This document shows, piece by piece, positions 47,604 to 56,969 of a stretch of DNA of 64,000 nucleotides (its first letter is position 1; every line of letters begins with the position of its first letter). Made by a program: the position numbers and the translations under genes. The notes under the pieces were generated by a model, which saw only the letters and a list, made by a program, of their open reading frames with translations, searched no databases and was not told the DNA's origin. The DNA lies in contig NZ_SUNC01000005.1 in NCBI RefSeq assembly GCF_007570835.1, positions 62,001-126,000 on the forward strand, given 5' to 3'. This DNA is from Croceicoccus sediminis. Its GTDB lineage: Bacteria > Pseudomonadota > Alphaproteobacteria > Sphingomonadales > Sphingomonadaceae.

Positions 47604-49928
47604 TCAGAACCGGACCTCGCCCGTCACGAAGAAGCGACGCGGGTCGCCATAGAAGCCCGTCAGCGTGCCTTCGAGGCCCAGCGTCGGGACGAAGGGCTGG
47701 CCATTTGTGCCGCCGGCCACGAAGTTGTAGCCCGAGACGATATAGCGTTCGTTGGTCAGGTTCTTGCCGTGGACGCCGATCGAGAAGCGATCGGAATCGT
47801 CGGTGTAGACGATGCCCGCATCGACAAGGAAATAGGCATCCTGGTCAAGGAAGGCATTGGCCGTTTCGAACTGGCTGGTGTCGCTGCGCATCGAGATGCC
47901 ACCAAGGAAATCGACGATGCCGCTGGCAACCGGCAGGCCAAGGTCGAACCCGGCGTTGACCGTCCATTCGGGCGTATTCTGGAACGTGCGCTGATCGGAA
48001 ACGTCGACACCGTTCACGAAGTATTCGTTGAACTTGGCATCAAGGTAGCCGACCGCGAAGTTCACGTTCATGCGGCTGCCGTCACCTGCGAAGTCTTCAC
48101 CGGCAAGGATGTCAGCTTCCAGTTCGAACCCGTTGATGTCCGCGCTGGCCGCGTTGGTCGTCACGCCGACGAACGTGTCGAACACGCCGTCGCCATCGGT
48201 GTCCGCGCCCTGCGATCCGGGGATCTGGATGTCGGTGTAGTCACCCTTGAACGCGGCGAAGCTGATGCTGAGCCGGCGATCGAGCAGCGAGGCCTTCCAG
48301 CCCAGTTCGTAGCTGTCCACCGTTTCGGGCTTGAAGCGCATGAATTCGAAGATCTCGGCCGCCGAAACAGTGCCGTCGTTGTCGAGGTCCTGCGCCTGGC
48401 TGGTCTGGCCGCGCGGGTCGAAGCCACCGCCCTTGAAGCCCTTCGAATAGGTGAAATAGATGTTGTGGTTGCTGTTCGGCCTGAAGCTGATCGAGGCGCG
48501 CGGCGTGAATTCCTTGAACGTGTCCGAACCGTCGAAGTCCGACGTGACCGCAATTGGAATAGCGCCGGTGGCGAACAGATCCGAATAGCCGCCGATGAAC
48601 GTCGTGCGCAGGACGCGCGAGCTACGCTTGTCGTTGGTGTAGCGTCCGCCGACCGAAAGCGAGAGCTGATCGGTCAGGTCATACGTGAAGTCGCCGAAGA
48701 TCGACCAGGTCTTGGTCTTCACGTCGCCCAGCGTCTGCGCGGTCAGGCCGGGCAGGCCGATGAGGTCGCCGGTGGTGAACAACGCGACGTCGAACGCGGT
48801 AAAGGCGTTGGCGTCAAGATAATAGGTACCCAGCACGCCCGACAGGCGGTCGCCTTCGTAAAGGAACTGCAGTTCCTGGCTGAACTGGTCGTTTTCATAA
48901 ATGGCGGGCACGTCGAGGTCGGCAGCGGGAAGGCTGTCGAAGTCGATCGGGCTGGTCGAGCTGTCCTCGCGGTAGCCGGTGATCGACTTCAGCGTGATGG
49001 TGTCGGAAACCTCGAAAGCCGCGGTAAGCGAGCCGCCCCATGCCTCGACTTCCTGATCGACGACGTTAAGGCCCGCGCGCGTGTCATAGACGCTGTCCAG
49101 GACCGGCGCACCGGTCAGCTGGCCCGGAATAAGGCGGTGACCCTGACGGGCGAAGCTGTCGTCCTTGATGTAGTCGCCCGACAGGCGGATGAAGACCGGC
49201 CCGTTGTCGAATTCGACCGTACCGCGCGCGGCCCAGACGTCCTTGTTGTAGTTTTCGACCCCGTCCTGTTCGAGGTTATCGCCGAAACCGCCGCGCGACA
49301 GGCGCGCACCGCTGGCGCCGATCGACAGCGTGTCGGAGATCGGGGTCGAGGCGGTCACGACAAGGTCGGCCTGATCGTAGGAACCGTATGTGCCGCGGAC
49401 CTTCAAGGAGGTTTCCTTGGGCAGGCGCGCGGTCACGTACTTGATCGCGCCGCCGATGGTGTTGCGGCCGTAAAGCGTGCCCTGCGGGCCGCGCAGCACT
49501 TCGATACGCTCGACGTCGTAAACGTCGAGAACGGCGGCCTGCGGGCGGTTGAGGTAGACGTCGTCGACATAGAGGCCGACGCCCGCTTCGAAACCGGCGA
49601 CCGGGTCCTGCTGGCCGACGCCGCGGATGAAGGCCGAAAGCGTGGTGTTGGTGCCGCGCGAAACTTCGAGCGTGAGGTTCGGAACTTCCTGCGCGACCTC
49701 TTCGATCGTCTGTGTGCCCTGCTTGGCAAGCGCGTCACCGCCGATGGCCGTCACCGAAATCGGCACGTCGATCAGGCGTTCTTCGCGGCGGCGGGCGGTC
49801 ACGACGATTTCGTTGCCGTTCGTCGGCAGCGCGACTGCGTCCGAATCCTGCGCCATGGCGGGCGTGGCAACGGTAATCGTGGCAATGGCAATGGGGCTTA
49901 CAGCGCAAGCGAAAGCTGCGAATCGCAT
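47604..49928 (-). CDS. TonB-dependent receptor with EF-hand-like calcium loops
   Basis: The 774-residue outer-membrane receptor has a signal peptide ending PAMA-QDSD. A TonB-box/plug domain (NEIVVTARRREERLIDVPIS; LRGPQGTLYGRNTIGGAI) and a barrel ending in FVTGEVRF follow. Unusually, the barrel contains the sequence DLDNDGTVSAAE (48354-48389), which matches an EF-hand loop, and DTDGDGVFD (48177-48203), a thrombospondin-type-3-like aspartate loop. Both should lie in extracellular loops. It is divergent from a tetR gene and followed by a hydrolase and MFS gene. The ligand is unknown. Confidence 0.92.
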   Translation of the reverse strand: MRFAAFACAVSPIAIATITVATPAMAQDSDAVALPTNGNEIVVTARRREERLIDVPISVTAIGGDALAKQGTQTIEEVAQEVPNLTLEVSRGTNTTLSAFIRGVGQQDPVAGFEAGVGLYVDDVYLNRPQAAVLDVYDVERIEVLRGPQGTLYGRNTIGGAIKYVTARLPKETSLKVRGTYGSYDQADLVVTASTPISDTLSIGASGARLSRGGFGDNLEQDGVENYNKDVWAARGTVEFDNGPVFIRLSGDYIKDDSFARQGHRLIPGQLTGAPVLDSVYDTRAGLNVVDQEVEAWGGSLTAAFEVSDTITLKSITGYREDSSTSPIDFDSLPAADLDVPAIYENDQFSQELQFLYEGDRLSGVLGTYYLDANAFTAFDVALFTTGDLIGLPGLTAQTLGDVKTKTWSIFGDFTYDLTDQLSLSVGGRYTNDKRSSRVLRTTFIGGYSDLFATGAIPIAVTSDFDGSDTFKEFTPRASISFRPNSNHNIYFTYSKGFKGGGFDPRGQTSQAQDLDNDGTVSAAEIFEFMRFKPETVDSYELGWKASLLDRRLSISFAAFKGDYTDIQIPGSQGADTDGDGVFDTFVGVTTNAASADINGFELEADILAGEDFAGDGSRMNVNFAVGYLDAKFNEYFVNGVDVSDQRTFQNTPEWTVNAGFDLGLPVASGIVDFLGGISMRSDTSQFETANAFLDQDAYFLVDAGIVYTDDSDRFSIGVHGKNLTNERYIVSGYNFVAGGTNGQPFVPTLGLEGTLTGFYGDPRRFFVTGEVRF

Positions 49929-49981
49929 CAGGTCATCCTCCTCAAGTGATCCAGTTTCCGGACCTCTGATGCAGCGCTTTA

Positions 49982-50004
49982 TTGAAACATGAACCGGCTT
50001 TCAA
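49982..50004. promoter_or_regulatory. Candidate TetR operator
   Basis: TTGAAA (49982-49987) and TTTCAA (49999-50004) form an inverted repeat with an 11-base spacer in the gap between the divergent receptor and tetR genes. The site is 54 bases upstream of the receptor start and 49 upstream of tetR, a fitting place for a regulator controlling both. Confidence 0.4.
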
Positions 50005-50052
50005 GTTCTGAGTGCATTGCCATCACCGCTTTCCGGGCGTAGCTGTTGCCAT

Positions 50053-50673
50053 ATGGCCACAACCGAACCGACGAGCGACACCCGGCAGGACAAGGAACCG
50101 CGGACCGAGCGCGGACGGCGCACGCTGCGCAAACTGCTGGACGCGGCGGCTATCGAATTCGGGGAAAAGGGTTTTCACGAAGCCTCGATCAGCGGGATCA
50201 CGCGCCGCGCGGGCACTGCGCTGGGCAGTTTCTACACCTACTTCGATTCCAAGGACGAGATTTTCCGCGCGCTCGTTTCCGACATGAGCGGCATGGTGCG
50301 GACCCAGTCGGCACAGGCGGTAACGCCGGACATGTCACCGATCGAGGTGGAAACCGCGGCGTTAAGCGGGTTCCTGCAGTTCGCGCGGGAGCACAAGGAA
50401 ATCTACCGCATCATCGACGAGGCCGAATTCGTCGATCCGGCCAGTTTCCGCAAACACTACGAATCGACCGCGCAGCGTATTGCCGAACGCCTGGCAAAGG
50501 GGGCGCAAAGCGGGGATTTCCGCACTGGACTGGACGAGGCACATGCCTGGGCGATCATGGGCATGTACGTGTTTCTGGGCATGCGTTTCGCCGTGCTGGA
50601 CGAAAAGCGGCCCCTGGAAGAAGTCGTGGCGGTCGCGGGCGACATGCTGCGCCACGGTATTACCAGCGACTGA
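50053..50673 (+). CDS. TetR/AcrR-family transcriptional regulator
   Basis: The 206-residue protein has an N-terminal TetR helix-turn-helix domain: RTLRKLLDAAAIEFGEKGF, then ASISGITRRAGTALGSFYTYF, followed by DSKDEIFRALV. A ligand-binding domain of about 130 residues follows. The start is the ATG at 50053; upstream frame codons are not conserved. It is divergent from the TBDR at 47604-49928 and most likely represses that uptake module until its ligand appears. It ends at a strong hairpin shared with the convergent sugar transporter gene. Confidence 0.9.
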   Translation: MATTEPTSDTRQDKEPRTERGRRTLRKLLDAAAIEFGEKGFHEASISGITRRAGTALGSFYTYFDSKDEIFRALVSDMSGMVRTQSAQAVTPDMSPIEVETAALSGFLQFAREHKEIYRIIDEAEFVDPASFRKHYESTAQRIAERLAKGAQSGDFRTGLDEAHAWAIMGMYVFLGMRFAVLDEKRPLEEVVAVAGDMLRHGITSD

Positions 50674-50697
50674 TCGGTCCCTTCGGGAATCAACGGT

Positions 50698-50734
50698 TTC
50701 GGGTCCGGGGTGGGACTATCCCCCCGGACCCGAA
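50698..50734. terminator. Strong convergent hairpin between tetR and the sugar MFS gene
   Basis: TTCGGGTCCGGGG (50698-50710) pairs perfectly with CCCCGGACCCGAA (50722-50734), a 13-base-pair stem with an 11-base loop. It lies between the ends of two convergent genes. There is no T tract on either side, so it may stop transcripts with help from Rho, or protect message ends. Confidence 0.6.
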
Positions 50735-50739
50735 CCTTG

Positions 50740-52032
50740 TCATGCGGGTCGGCGCGCGAAGATGCCGAAGCCTGCGATAATCGCGTAGCAGATCACCGGA
50801 AGGATCAGGGCGATCGACAGGCTGCCCGAAAGGTCGGCCACCATCCCGAAGAGCACCGGCACCACGGCGCCGCCAACGATAGCGACGTTGATGATGCCTG
50901 ATCCGTCCGCCGCGCGGCTGCCCAGCTTTTCACAGGCCAGGGCAAAGATTGTCGGGAACATGATCGAATTCATCAGGCCGACGGCCAGCAGGCTGTATCC
51001 CGCCACGGCCCCGCTCGACAAAGCGGAAGTGGCGATGAGCAGGATCGCGATCGTGGCGTTGGTGGCCAGGATCTTGCCGGGGCTGAACACGCGCAGCAGG
51101 CCCGAACCGATGAACCGGCCCACCATCGCGCCGCCCCAGTAAAGCGTGATCATCCAGCCGATAACCGATTCCGGCTGACCGAAGACACGCGCCTCGGCAA
51201 GGTAATTGATGAGGATCGAGCCGATCGCGACTTCGGCTCCGACATAGAGGAAGATCGACAGCGCGCCATAACCGAAGCGAGGACGCTTGAGCAGCGAGAG
51301 GCCGCCGACGAGCGAGCTTGCCTCGTGGCGTTCGCCCTGCAGCTTGTTGCGGAACAGCCAGACGACCAGTGCGACGACGCCGATGGCGACGGCAAGGCCG
51401 AGGTAGGTGTTCACGATCATCGCCGATTCCGCCGTGCGATAGGCGCTCAGCGCATCGCCGCTCAGTTCTTCCGCACTAACTTCGGCCAGCTTGCCGAGGA
51501 TGAGCCCTGCCCCGACCGCCGGAAACACGGTGGTGCCCAGCGAGTTGAACGCCTGTCCGAAAGTAAGCCGGCTATGCGCCGTGCGCGGGGGGCCGAGCAG
51601 GCTGATCAGCGGGTTGGCGACGACCTGCACCATGACCACGCCCGATGCGAGGACGAAGTAGGCGAACAGGAAGATTGCGTAAGTCGCGGTCTGGCTGGCC
51701 GGAATGAACATTAGGCAGCCCGCCATCATTGTAATCAGGCCGATCACCGCGCCGCGCATATAACCGACCTTTTTCACCAGCCGCGCCATCGGCAGGCCCA
51801 TGACGAAATAGGCGGCGAAGAAGCAGAACTGCACCAGCATCGCCTGCGTGTAGTTCAGCGTGAAGAGTTCCTTCAGCTTGGGGATCACGACGTCGTTGAG
51901 GGACGTGATACCGCCGAAGATGAAGAACAGCGCGAATACGAAAGGCTGAAGCCCCGGCGCATCGATATGGGTACCGTCATCCTCCACCGGATGCAGATCG
52001 GTTGAACTGGTAATGTCGGGGGCCAGTGCCAT
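50740..52032 (-). CDS. Sugar MFS transporter (FucP/GluP family)
   Basis: The 430-residue carrier has 12 predicted helices and resembles the fucose/glucose-galactose:H+ symporter family (FALFFIFGGITSLNDVVIPKL in helix 1, FCFFAAYFVMGLPMARLVKKVGY in helix 2). It should import the monosaccharide released in the periplasm by the GH3 enzyme encoded just upstream, with 52 bases between them and a GGAGG ribosome-binding site. Glucose is the likely substrate, judging from the glucanases in this locus. Confidence 0.88.
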   Translation of the reverse strand: MALAPDITSSTDLHPVEDDGTHIDAPGLQPFVFALFFIFGGITSLNDVVIPKLKELFTLNYTQAMLVQFCFFAAYFVMGLPMARLVKKVGYMRGAVIGLITMMAGCLMFIPASQTATYAIFLFAYFVLASGVVMVQVVANPLISLLGPPRTAHSRLTFGQAFNSLGTTVFPAVGAGLILGKLAEVSAEELSGDALSAYRTAESAMIVNTYLGLAVAIGVVALVVWLFRNKLQGERHEASSLVGGLSLLKRPRFGYGALSIFLYVGAEVAIGSILINYLAEARVFGQPESVIGWMITLYWGGAMVGRFIGSGLLRVFSPGKILATNATIAILLIATSALSSGAVAGYSLLAVGLMNSIMFPTIFALACEKLGSRAADGSGIINVAIVGGAVVPVLFGMVADLSGSLSIALILPVICYAIIAGFGIFARRPA

Positions 52033-52050
52033 TAAGGGATCCTCCGAGGG

Positions 52051-52072
52051 GGCCGGGTTCTTTTGCCCGGCC
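52051..52072 (-). promoter_or_regulatory. Hairpin between the GH3 and sugar-transporter genes
   Basis: GGCCGGG (52051-52057) and CCCGGCC (52066-52072) form a 7-base-pair stem in the 52-base gap between the GH3 stop and the transporter start. No T run follows on the minus strand. It could stabilise or process the shared transcript and set the ratio of enzyme to transporter. Confidence 0.45.
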
Positions 52073-52084
52073 TCTGGTCAATTG

Positions 52085-54589
52085 TCAGTTGGCGACGGGC
52101 GGACAGGTGCCGTCACCGTCAACGGGTTCCACGCTTGCGGAGAGCAATGCAAGCGAAAGGTTCGCGCCCGACACGATGCGCAGCGGCGTCGCCATCTGCG
52201 CCATGTCCGCACCCTGTTCGGCAAAGCACTTCAGCGGAACGGCCAGCGTGCTGACCTCGCCCTTGGGCGCGCCTGCTAGAAGCGTGGTCACGTCCAGTGC
52301 CCGATCGCCCAGCGCCAGTGTCACCGGCTCTTCGGGCAGGCTGTCGATGCGCCATTCGATGGCCAGCGACATACGCTCTGCCAGATGCTTGGTGAGGTCA
52401 GAGGCCGGGCCTTCGATCACGGCGATTCCGTTGCCCGTCCAGGTCAGCGACTTTGCGTCTTCCTGTGCCCGCACGTCGACCGATTGGGCCGTGACCGCGC
52501 CGCCCGCACTCGACACCGGGGCGGTGCCCACGGTGCGCTTGCCGCCCGCATCCTCGACGCTCAGCGTCCAGGGCGAAAGCGCGCGGCCCGCGCCGAAGAA
52601 GCTGTCGACGTTGAGCGCACTGGCGATGTCGACCTTGGGGTCTTCGGAAAGCTGCGGAACGCTAACGTTCCTGGCATAGGACAGCCCGTAACCCAGCGGC
52701 CAGAGCGGCTCTGTCACCGGCGCACGCGCATCGGCGGGCCATGCAAAGGACAGCTTGCCGGTGAAGTCGCGTGCAGGCTTGCCATCGGCGCGCGCGACCA
52801 GGACATCGGCAACGCCAGCCCCTTGCGAACCGGGCAGCCAGGCCGCGACGAACGCGTCCGACGCATTGATTTCGGGGCTGGTGAACATCGGACGGCCCGA
52901 GAGGAACACCGACACCACCGGAATGCCCCTGGCCTTCAGGCTCTTGAGCAGTTCGAGATCGGTCGGGTCCGACGGCTGATAATCAAGCGTCGGGACATCG
53001 CCCTGATACTCGGCATAAGGCGTTTCGCCGAACACGACGATGGCGACATCGGGTGCCGTCTCGAACGAACCGTCGGCCGATAGCATGGCGCTGCCGCCCG
53101 CTTCGGTCACGGCCGCTTCAAGGCCGTCCCAGATGGTCTGGCCGTTGGGGAAATCTTCCTTCGTGACATCGGTGCCCTGCCACGAAATCGTCCAGCCACC
53201 CGACTGGATCGCCATCGAATCGGCAGCCGGCCCGGCGACGAGCACTTTCGCTCCCGGCTTGATCGGCAGGACCGAGCCTTCGTTCTTCAAGAGGACAAGC
53301 GACTTGGCCACTGCTTCGCGCGCGATGGCAAGATGTGCGGGCGCGCCGACCATGGCGTGATCGCCGCGCACGACCGGCGGCGTGTCCATCAGGCCCAGCT
53401 TGATCTTGACGCGCAGGATGCGGCGAACCGCCTCGTTGATGCGCGCCTGCGGGATTTCGCCGCTGCGCGCCTGCGCCAGCGTGTTTTCGAAAAGGCCCTT
53501 CCAGCTGTCGGGGGCCATGTACATGTCGAGCCCCGCCATCAGCGCTTCGGGGCAATCGGTGTTGGTGCAACCGGCAACCTGCCCTTGCGCGTTCCAGTCA
53601 CCGACGGTGAAACCCTGAAAGCCCAGCGCGCCTTTCAGCACGTCGGTCAAAAGCGTGGGGTTGCCGTGGTTCTTCACCCCGTTCCAGCTGGAGAAACTGG
53701 CCATCACGGTCAGCGCCCCGGCGTCGATCGCGGTCACGTAACCGGCGGCGTGGATGTCGATCAGGTCCTGTTCGGAAATCTTCGCATCGCCCTGGTCGTC
53801 ACCGCCTTCGGTGCCGCCATCGGCCAGAAAGTGCTTTGCCGTCGCGGCAACGCGGTTGGCGGCAATGTCCTTGCCCGACACCAGCTCGCCCTGAAGGCCA
53901 AGAACCATTTGCTTGCCATATTCAGCGACAATCTTCGGATCGGAGGAATAGCCTTCGTAGGCCCGGCCCCAGCGCAAGTCCTGCGGCACGGCCAGCGTCG
54001 GGGCGAAAGTCCATTCGATGCCAGAACCGGCAATTTCCAGTGCGGTCACTTCGGCAATGCGGCGGATCAGCGCCGGATCGTGCGCCGCGCCAAGGCCGAC
54101 ATTGTGCGGGAATACCGTCGCGCCCGGAACGTTGTTGTGCCCGTGCACGGCATCGACGCCGAAGATGATCGGGACCGCGACACCCTTGGCCCGCGGCTCT
54201 ACCGAAACGGCGCGAAATTCATCGACCAGCCGGTTCCAGTCCGCTGCAGTGGCGCGTTCGTTGCCATAAGGACCGCTGTTGCCGCCCGCCAGCAACGAGC
54301 CGAGCGGATAGTTGCGCAAGTCTTCCGGCGTGATCGCGGCGATGTCCGCCTGGATCAGCTGACCGACCTTCTGCTCCAGCGTCATCTGCGCGAGCAGGAG
54401 CGAGATCCGGTTTTCCGTTTCCGTGTCGGTAATCGCCGAAGGCGTGTGCGCCGTCGGCCAGTTGGCGGCATTCGCGCGTGCGGCCTCTGCCACGTCGGGC
54501 CGGCCCATCGGCTGTGCAGCGACAGGCGCTGCAAGCGCGGCGACGGCCGCCGACATCAATAGCGGAGCAAACTTGACCCCGATCCCCAT
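52085..54589 (-). CDS. GH3 exo-beta-glucanase / beta-glucosidase (ExoP-like)
   Basis: The 834-residue enzyme has a signal peptide (about 1-26, ending PVAAQ), so it acts in the periplasm. The GH3 (beta/alpha)8 domain contains IIFGVDAVHGHNNVPGATVF and AATAKHFLADGGTEGGDDQG. The nucleophile region GFTVGDWNAQGQ has the catalytic aspartate at about D331. An alpha/beta sandwich and a C-terminal beta-sandwich (about 650-834) follow, as in marine exo-1,3/1,4-beta-glucanases. It would release glucose from glucan oligosaccharides. A LacI-type operator lies 21 bases upstream of its start. Confidence 0.93.
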   Translation of the reverse strand: MGIGVKFAPLLMSAAVAALAAPVAAQPMGRPDVAEAARANAANWPTAHTPSAITDTETENRISLLLAQMTLEQKVGQLIQADIAAITPEDLRNYPLGSLLAGGNSGPYGNERATAADWNRLVDEFRAVSVEPRAKGVAVPIIFGVDAVHGHNNVPGATVFPHNVGLGAAHDPALIRRIAEVTALEIAGSGIEWTFAPTLAVPQDLRWGRAYEGYSSDPKIVAEYGKQMVLGLQGELVSGKDIAANRVAATAKHFLADGGTEGGDDQGDAKISEQDLIDIHAAGYVTAIDAGALTVMASFSSWNGVKNHGNPTLLTDVLKGALGFQGFTVGDWNAQGQVAGCTNTDCPEALMAGLDMYMAPDSWKGLFENTLAQARSGEIPQARINEAVRRILRVKIKLGLMDTPPVVRGDHAMVGAPAHLAIAREAVAKSLVLLKNEGSVLPIKPGAKVLVAGPAADSMAIQSGGWTISWQGTDVTKEDFPNGQTIWDGLEAAVTEAGGSAMLSADGSFETAPDVAIVVFGETPYAEYQGDVPTLDYQPSDPTDLELLKSLKARGIPVVSVFLSGRPMFTSPEINASDAFVAAWLPGSQGAGVADVLVARADGKPARDFTGKLSFAWPADARAPVTEPLWPLGYGLSYARNVSVPQLSEDPKVDIASALNVDSFFGAGRALSPWTLSVEDAGGKRTVGTAPVSSAGGAVTAQSVDVRAQEDAKSLTWTGNGIAVIEGPASDLTKHLAERMSLAIEWRIDSLPEEPVTLALGDRALDVTTLLAGAPKGEVSTLAVPLKCFAEQGADMAQMATPLRIVSGANLSLALLSASVEPVDGDGTCPPVAN

Positions 54590-54609
54590 CCCGGTCTTCC
54601 CAATTCTTA

Positions 54610-54623
54610 TGTGAACGTTATCA
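54610..54623. promoter_or_regulatory. Candidate LacI-family operator upstream of GH3
   Basis: TGTGAACGTTATCA fits the palindromic pattern TGNNAACGTTNNCA used by many LacI-family regulators, with the central CG. It lies 21 bases upstream of the GH3 start, where repression would be effective. A LacI-family regulator is encoded 1.3 kb upstream in the same direction. It also marks a likely separate promoter for the GH3-transporter pair. Confidence 0.65.
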
Positions 54624-54690
54624 ACCTAGGAAATACAGCAATCCATGGGTCAGTCAACCCCACTTGCCCATGGCGCGGAACTCAAGGGAT

Positions 54691-55908
54691 TCAGCGGCGC
54701 AGGGCGCGGCTGGTAGAGGCAAGAAGCAGGCAGGCGATGAACGTCAGCCCCGCCAGAATCGCCATCAGGGTCGGATAGCCGAACGCCGGAACGATCGCGA
54801 TCGTCAGCCACGGCATCACCAGCGAGGGCACCGTGTTGGTTAGGTTGAAGAACCCCAGGTCGCGGCCCCGGTGCCGCGCGCGGGGCAGAACGCGCAGTGT
54901 CTGGCTGGAATGGAGCGAGAGGAACACCGTCGTCGCAAGTCCGAAAAGGACATATCCCGCCAGCGCGAATTCCAGACCCTGTGCCAGCGCCATGCCGAGC
55001 AGCCCGACGGAACCCAGGAATGCCGTGACCGCCAGCGGCAGGATGGGCCGCCCCGCCCTGTCCGCCCAGCGCCCCGAAAGCAGCGCAAGCGGCACTGCAG
55101 CGGCAAGGACGAAACCGAAAATGCGGGCGATGTCGGCATCGGTCATGTCGGCGTCGATCGAACGGAACCAGTAGAGCAGGTAGGCGAACAGCGCCGCCTC
55201 TGAAATCTGGACGGCAAGCCGCGCAGCCCACATGCGCTTCACCGGTTTGGCGCTGTCCACCGCCTCTGCCGGACCGCCAAGGTCGTCATCCATCAATTCG
55301 GGAAACGGTTCCGGCCTGCCGACGATCAACACGGGCAGCACGCAGATCGCGACGATCCCGGCCACCAGCCACAACCGCCCGTCCGGTCCGGCAAGACCGG
55401 GCGTGGTGATGAATGCGCTGGTCACGGCCCCCGCGGCAGGGGCAAAGGCCATCAAGCCGCCCAGCAGGCCTTTTTGCCGGTCGGGAACGCAGTCACCGGC
55501 CCATGCCGACAAAGGCGCCATCATCATGTTCAGGAAAATCTGCCAAACCAGCAGCAGGCCCAGCAGCATCGGTGCGGTCCGCGCCATTGGCACGGCCAGC
55601 AGCAGCGTGATCGTCCCCGCCATACCCACCGCAACCCATATGCGCCGGTTGGCGGTGCGGTCGGAAAGCCAGCCGAAGGCGATATTGGCGACACTGGCGA
55701 AAATCGCCCCGCCGAACGTGAGATAGCCCAGCACGCGCACGTCGGCGCTGCCCGCCATGTCGGTCACGCGCAGCGGCAGCAGCACGGTCAGGAACGGGAC
55801 ATAGGCGATCGCACAGCCCGCCCATGCCAGTGCATAGAGCAGCAGGAACCGCATTTTCTGGCGGCCGTCGGCCTGCCCCTCAGCGCCCTGCTGCAGGCCC
55901 CCGTTCAC
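54691..55908 (-). CDS. MFS transporter (sugar-type)
   Basis: The 405-residue carrier has about 12 membrane helices and a signature loop (AFGWLSDRTANRRIWV) after helix 2. Its GTG start overlaps the lacI stop (GTGA), so the two are translated together. It is likely a second sugar or oligosaccharide importer for this glucan locus, with the FucP-type carrier downstream as the other. The MFS subgroup cannot be decided by eye. The first 18 residues are hydrophilic; a start at the internal MRFLLLYALAW is possible. Confidence 0.83.
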   Translation of the reverse strand: MNGGLQQGAEGQADGRQKMRFLLLYALAWAGCAIAYVPFLTVLLPLRVTDMAGSADVRVLGYLTFGGAIFASVANIAFGWLSDRTANRRIWVAVGMAGTITLLLAVPMARTAPMLLGLLLVWQIFLNMMMAPLSAWAGDCVPDRQKGLLGGLMAFAPAAGAVTSAFITTPGLAGPDGRLWLVAGIVAICVLPVLIVGRPEPFPELMDDDLGGPAEAVDSAKPVKRMWAARLAVQISEAALFAYLLYWFRSIDADMTDADIARIFGFVLAAAVPLALLSGRWADRAGRPILPLAVTAFLGSVGLLGMALAQGLEFALAGYVLFGLATTVFLSLHSSQTLRVLPRARHRGRDLGFFNLTNTVPSLVMPWLTIAIVPAFGYPTLMAILAGLTFIACLLLASTSRALRR

Positions 55909-56954
55909 CGCGGAGGCGCGGTCGATTCCCGCTCGACAAGGCTACAGGGGACAACAACGGGTTGATCGGGCCATTCGCTGTCACGCGCGGCCGCGATGAT
56001 CAGTTCCACCGCGCGGGACGTGACGGCCGCGATAGGCTGGTCCACTGCCGTCAGTTGCGGGTGCGTAAAGCGCACGATGGGCGTGTTGTCGAAGCTGATC
56101 AGCGACAGGTCACCCGGGATCGACAGGCCCTTTTCGCGCGCCACGTCAAGCGTCGCCAGCGACATCTGGTCGTTGCTGGCGATTATCGCGGTGGGCCGGT
56201 CATCGCCCGACAAAAGCGCCCTGGCCGCCGTACACCCGGAATCGAAGCTGAAGTCGCCTTTCGCGAAAAGGCCATCGGTCGGCAAACCCCGTTCGGCCAT
56301 CGCGCGCTGCCAGCCATCGGTACGCCAGCCGCTGACCGAATATTCGTCGGGCCCGGCGATAAAGCCGATCCGCTCGTGGCCAAGCTCGGCCAGCCTTTCG
56401 GTGGCCATGGCTGCTGCACCTGCGTCATCCATGTTGAGCGCGATGCCCGTCCCCGCGTTCGACGGCGAGATGCGGGCGAAGGGAATCTCGCGCTCTTTCA
56501 GGAAAGACGTGATCTGTTCGTTGTCGCTGTGCGGCGGGGTCAGGATGACGCCGTCGGGCTGAAGCGCGGCAATCGCGGCGGTCAGTTCGCGTTCGATGTG
56601 GTCGGAATGGGTGTCGACCAGTTCGAAGATCAGGCGGTAGCCATGCTCTGCGCATTTCAGCATTCCGCCCAAGAGCATCTGGTCGACCCAGTCCGCGCCC
56701 TGCCGCTCGCGCCAGTCGGAAATCGTGCGATCCCGGTCGTTCAGCGCAAGGATCAGGTAAGAGCGCGACCCGCTCATCCGCTGGGCCGCGATGGAGGGGA
56801 CATAGCCCAGCTTGTCGATGGAAGCCTGGACGCGCGTCTTCATCTCGGGCCGGACGTTCGGCTCGTTGTTGATGACGCGGCTTACCGTCTGGAGCGAAAC
56901 GCCCGCATCGGCAGCGACGTGCTTGATCGTTACGGCCTGACGCCGACGTGCCAT
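55905..56954 (-). CDS. LacI-family transcriptional regulator
   Basis: The 349-residue protein has an N-terminal LacI helix-turn-helix and hinge (VTIKHVAADAGVSLQTVSRV, then NNEPNVRPEMKTRV and AAQRMSGSRS) and a periplasmic-binding-protein-like effector domain. It most likely senses a glucose oligomer and represses the surrounding beta-glucan genes. Its gene lies within the operon, 15 bases after GH16 and overlapping the MFS gene. The operator-like site at 54610-54623 is the best candidate target. Confidence 0.92.
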   Translation of the reverse strand: MARRRQAVTIKHVAADAGVSLQTVSRVINNEPNVRPEMKTRVQASIDKLGYVPSIAAQRMSGSRSYLILALNDRDRTISDWRERQGADWVDQMLLGGMLKCAEHGYRLIFELVDTHSDHIERELTAAIAALQPDGVILTPPHSDNEQITSFLKEREIPFARISPSNAGTGIALNMDDAGAAAMATERLAELGHERIGFIAGPDEYSVSGWRTDGWQRAMAERGLPTDGLFAKGDFSFDSGCTAARALLSGDDRPTAIIASNDQMSLATLDVAREKGLSIPGDLSLISFDNTPIVRFTHPQLTAVDQPIAAVTSRAVELIIAAARDSEWPDQPVVVPCSLVERESTAPPR

Positions 56955-56969
56955 TGCGAGCTTACCCCC

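Noticed and set aside
47499-49949. 816-codon plus-strand frame opposite a TonB receptor
   Set aside because: It exactly mirrors the receptor gene, which has signal peptide, plug and barrel; the antisense product has no known fold.
52661-52676. Inverted repeat GGAACG / CGTTCC with a central AACGTT
   Set aside because: It lies inside the GH3 coding sequence and does not match the full LacI-type pattern.
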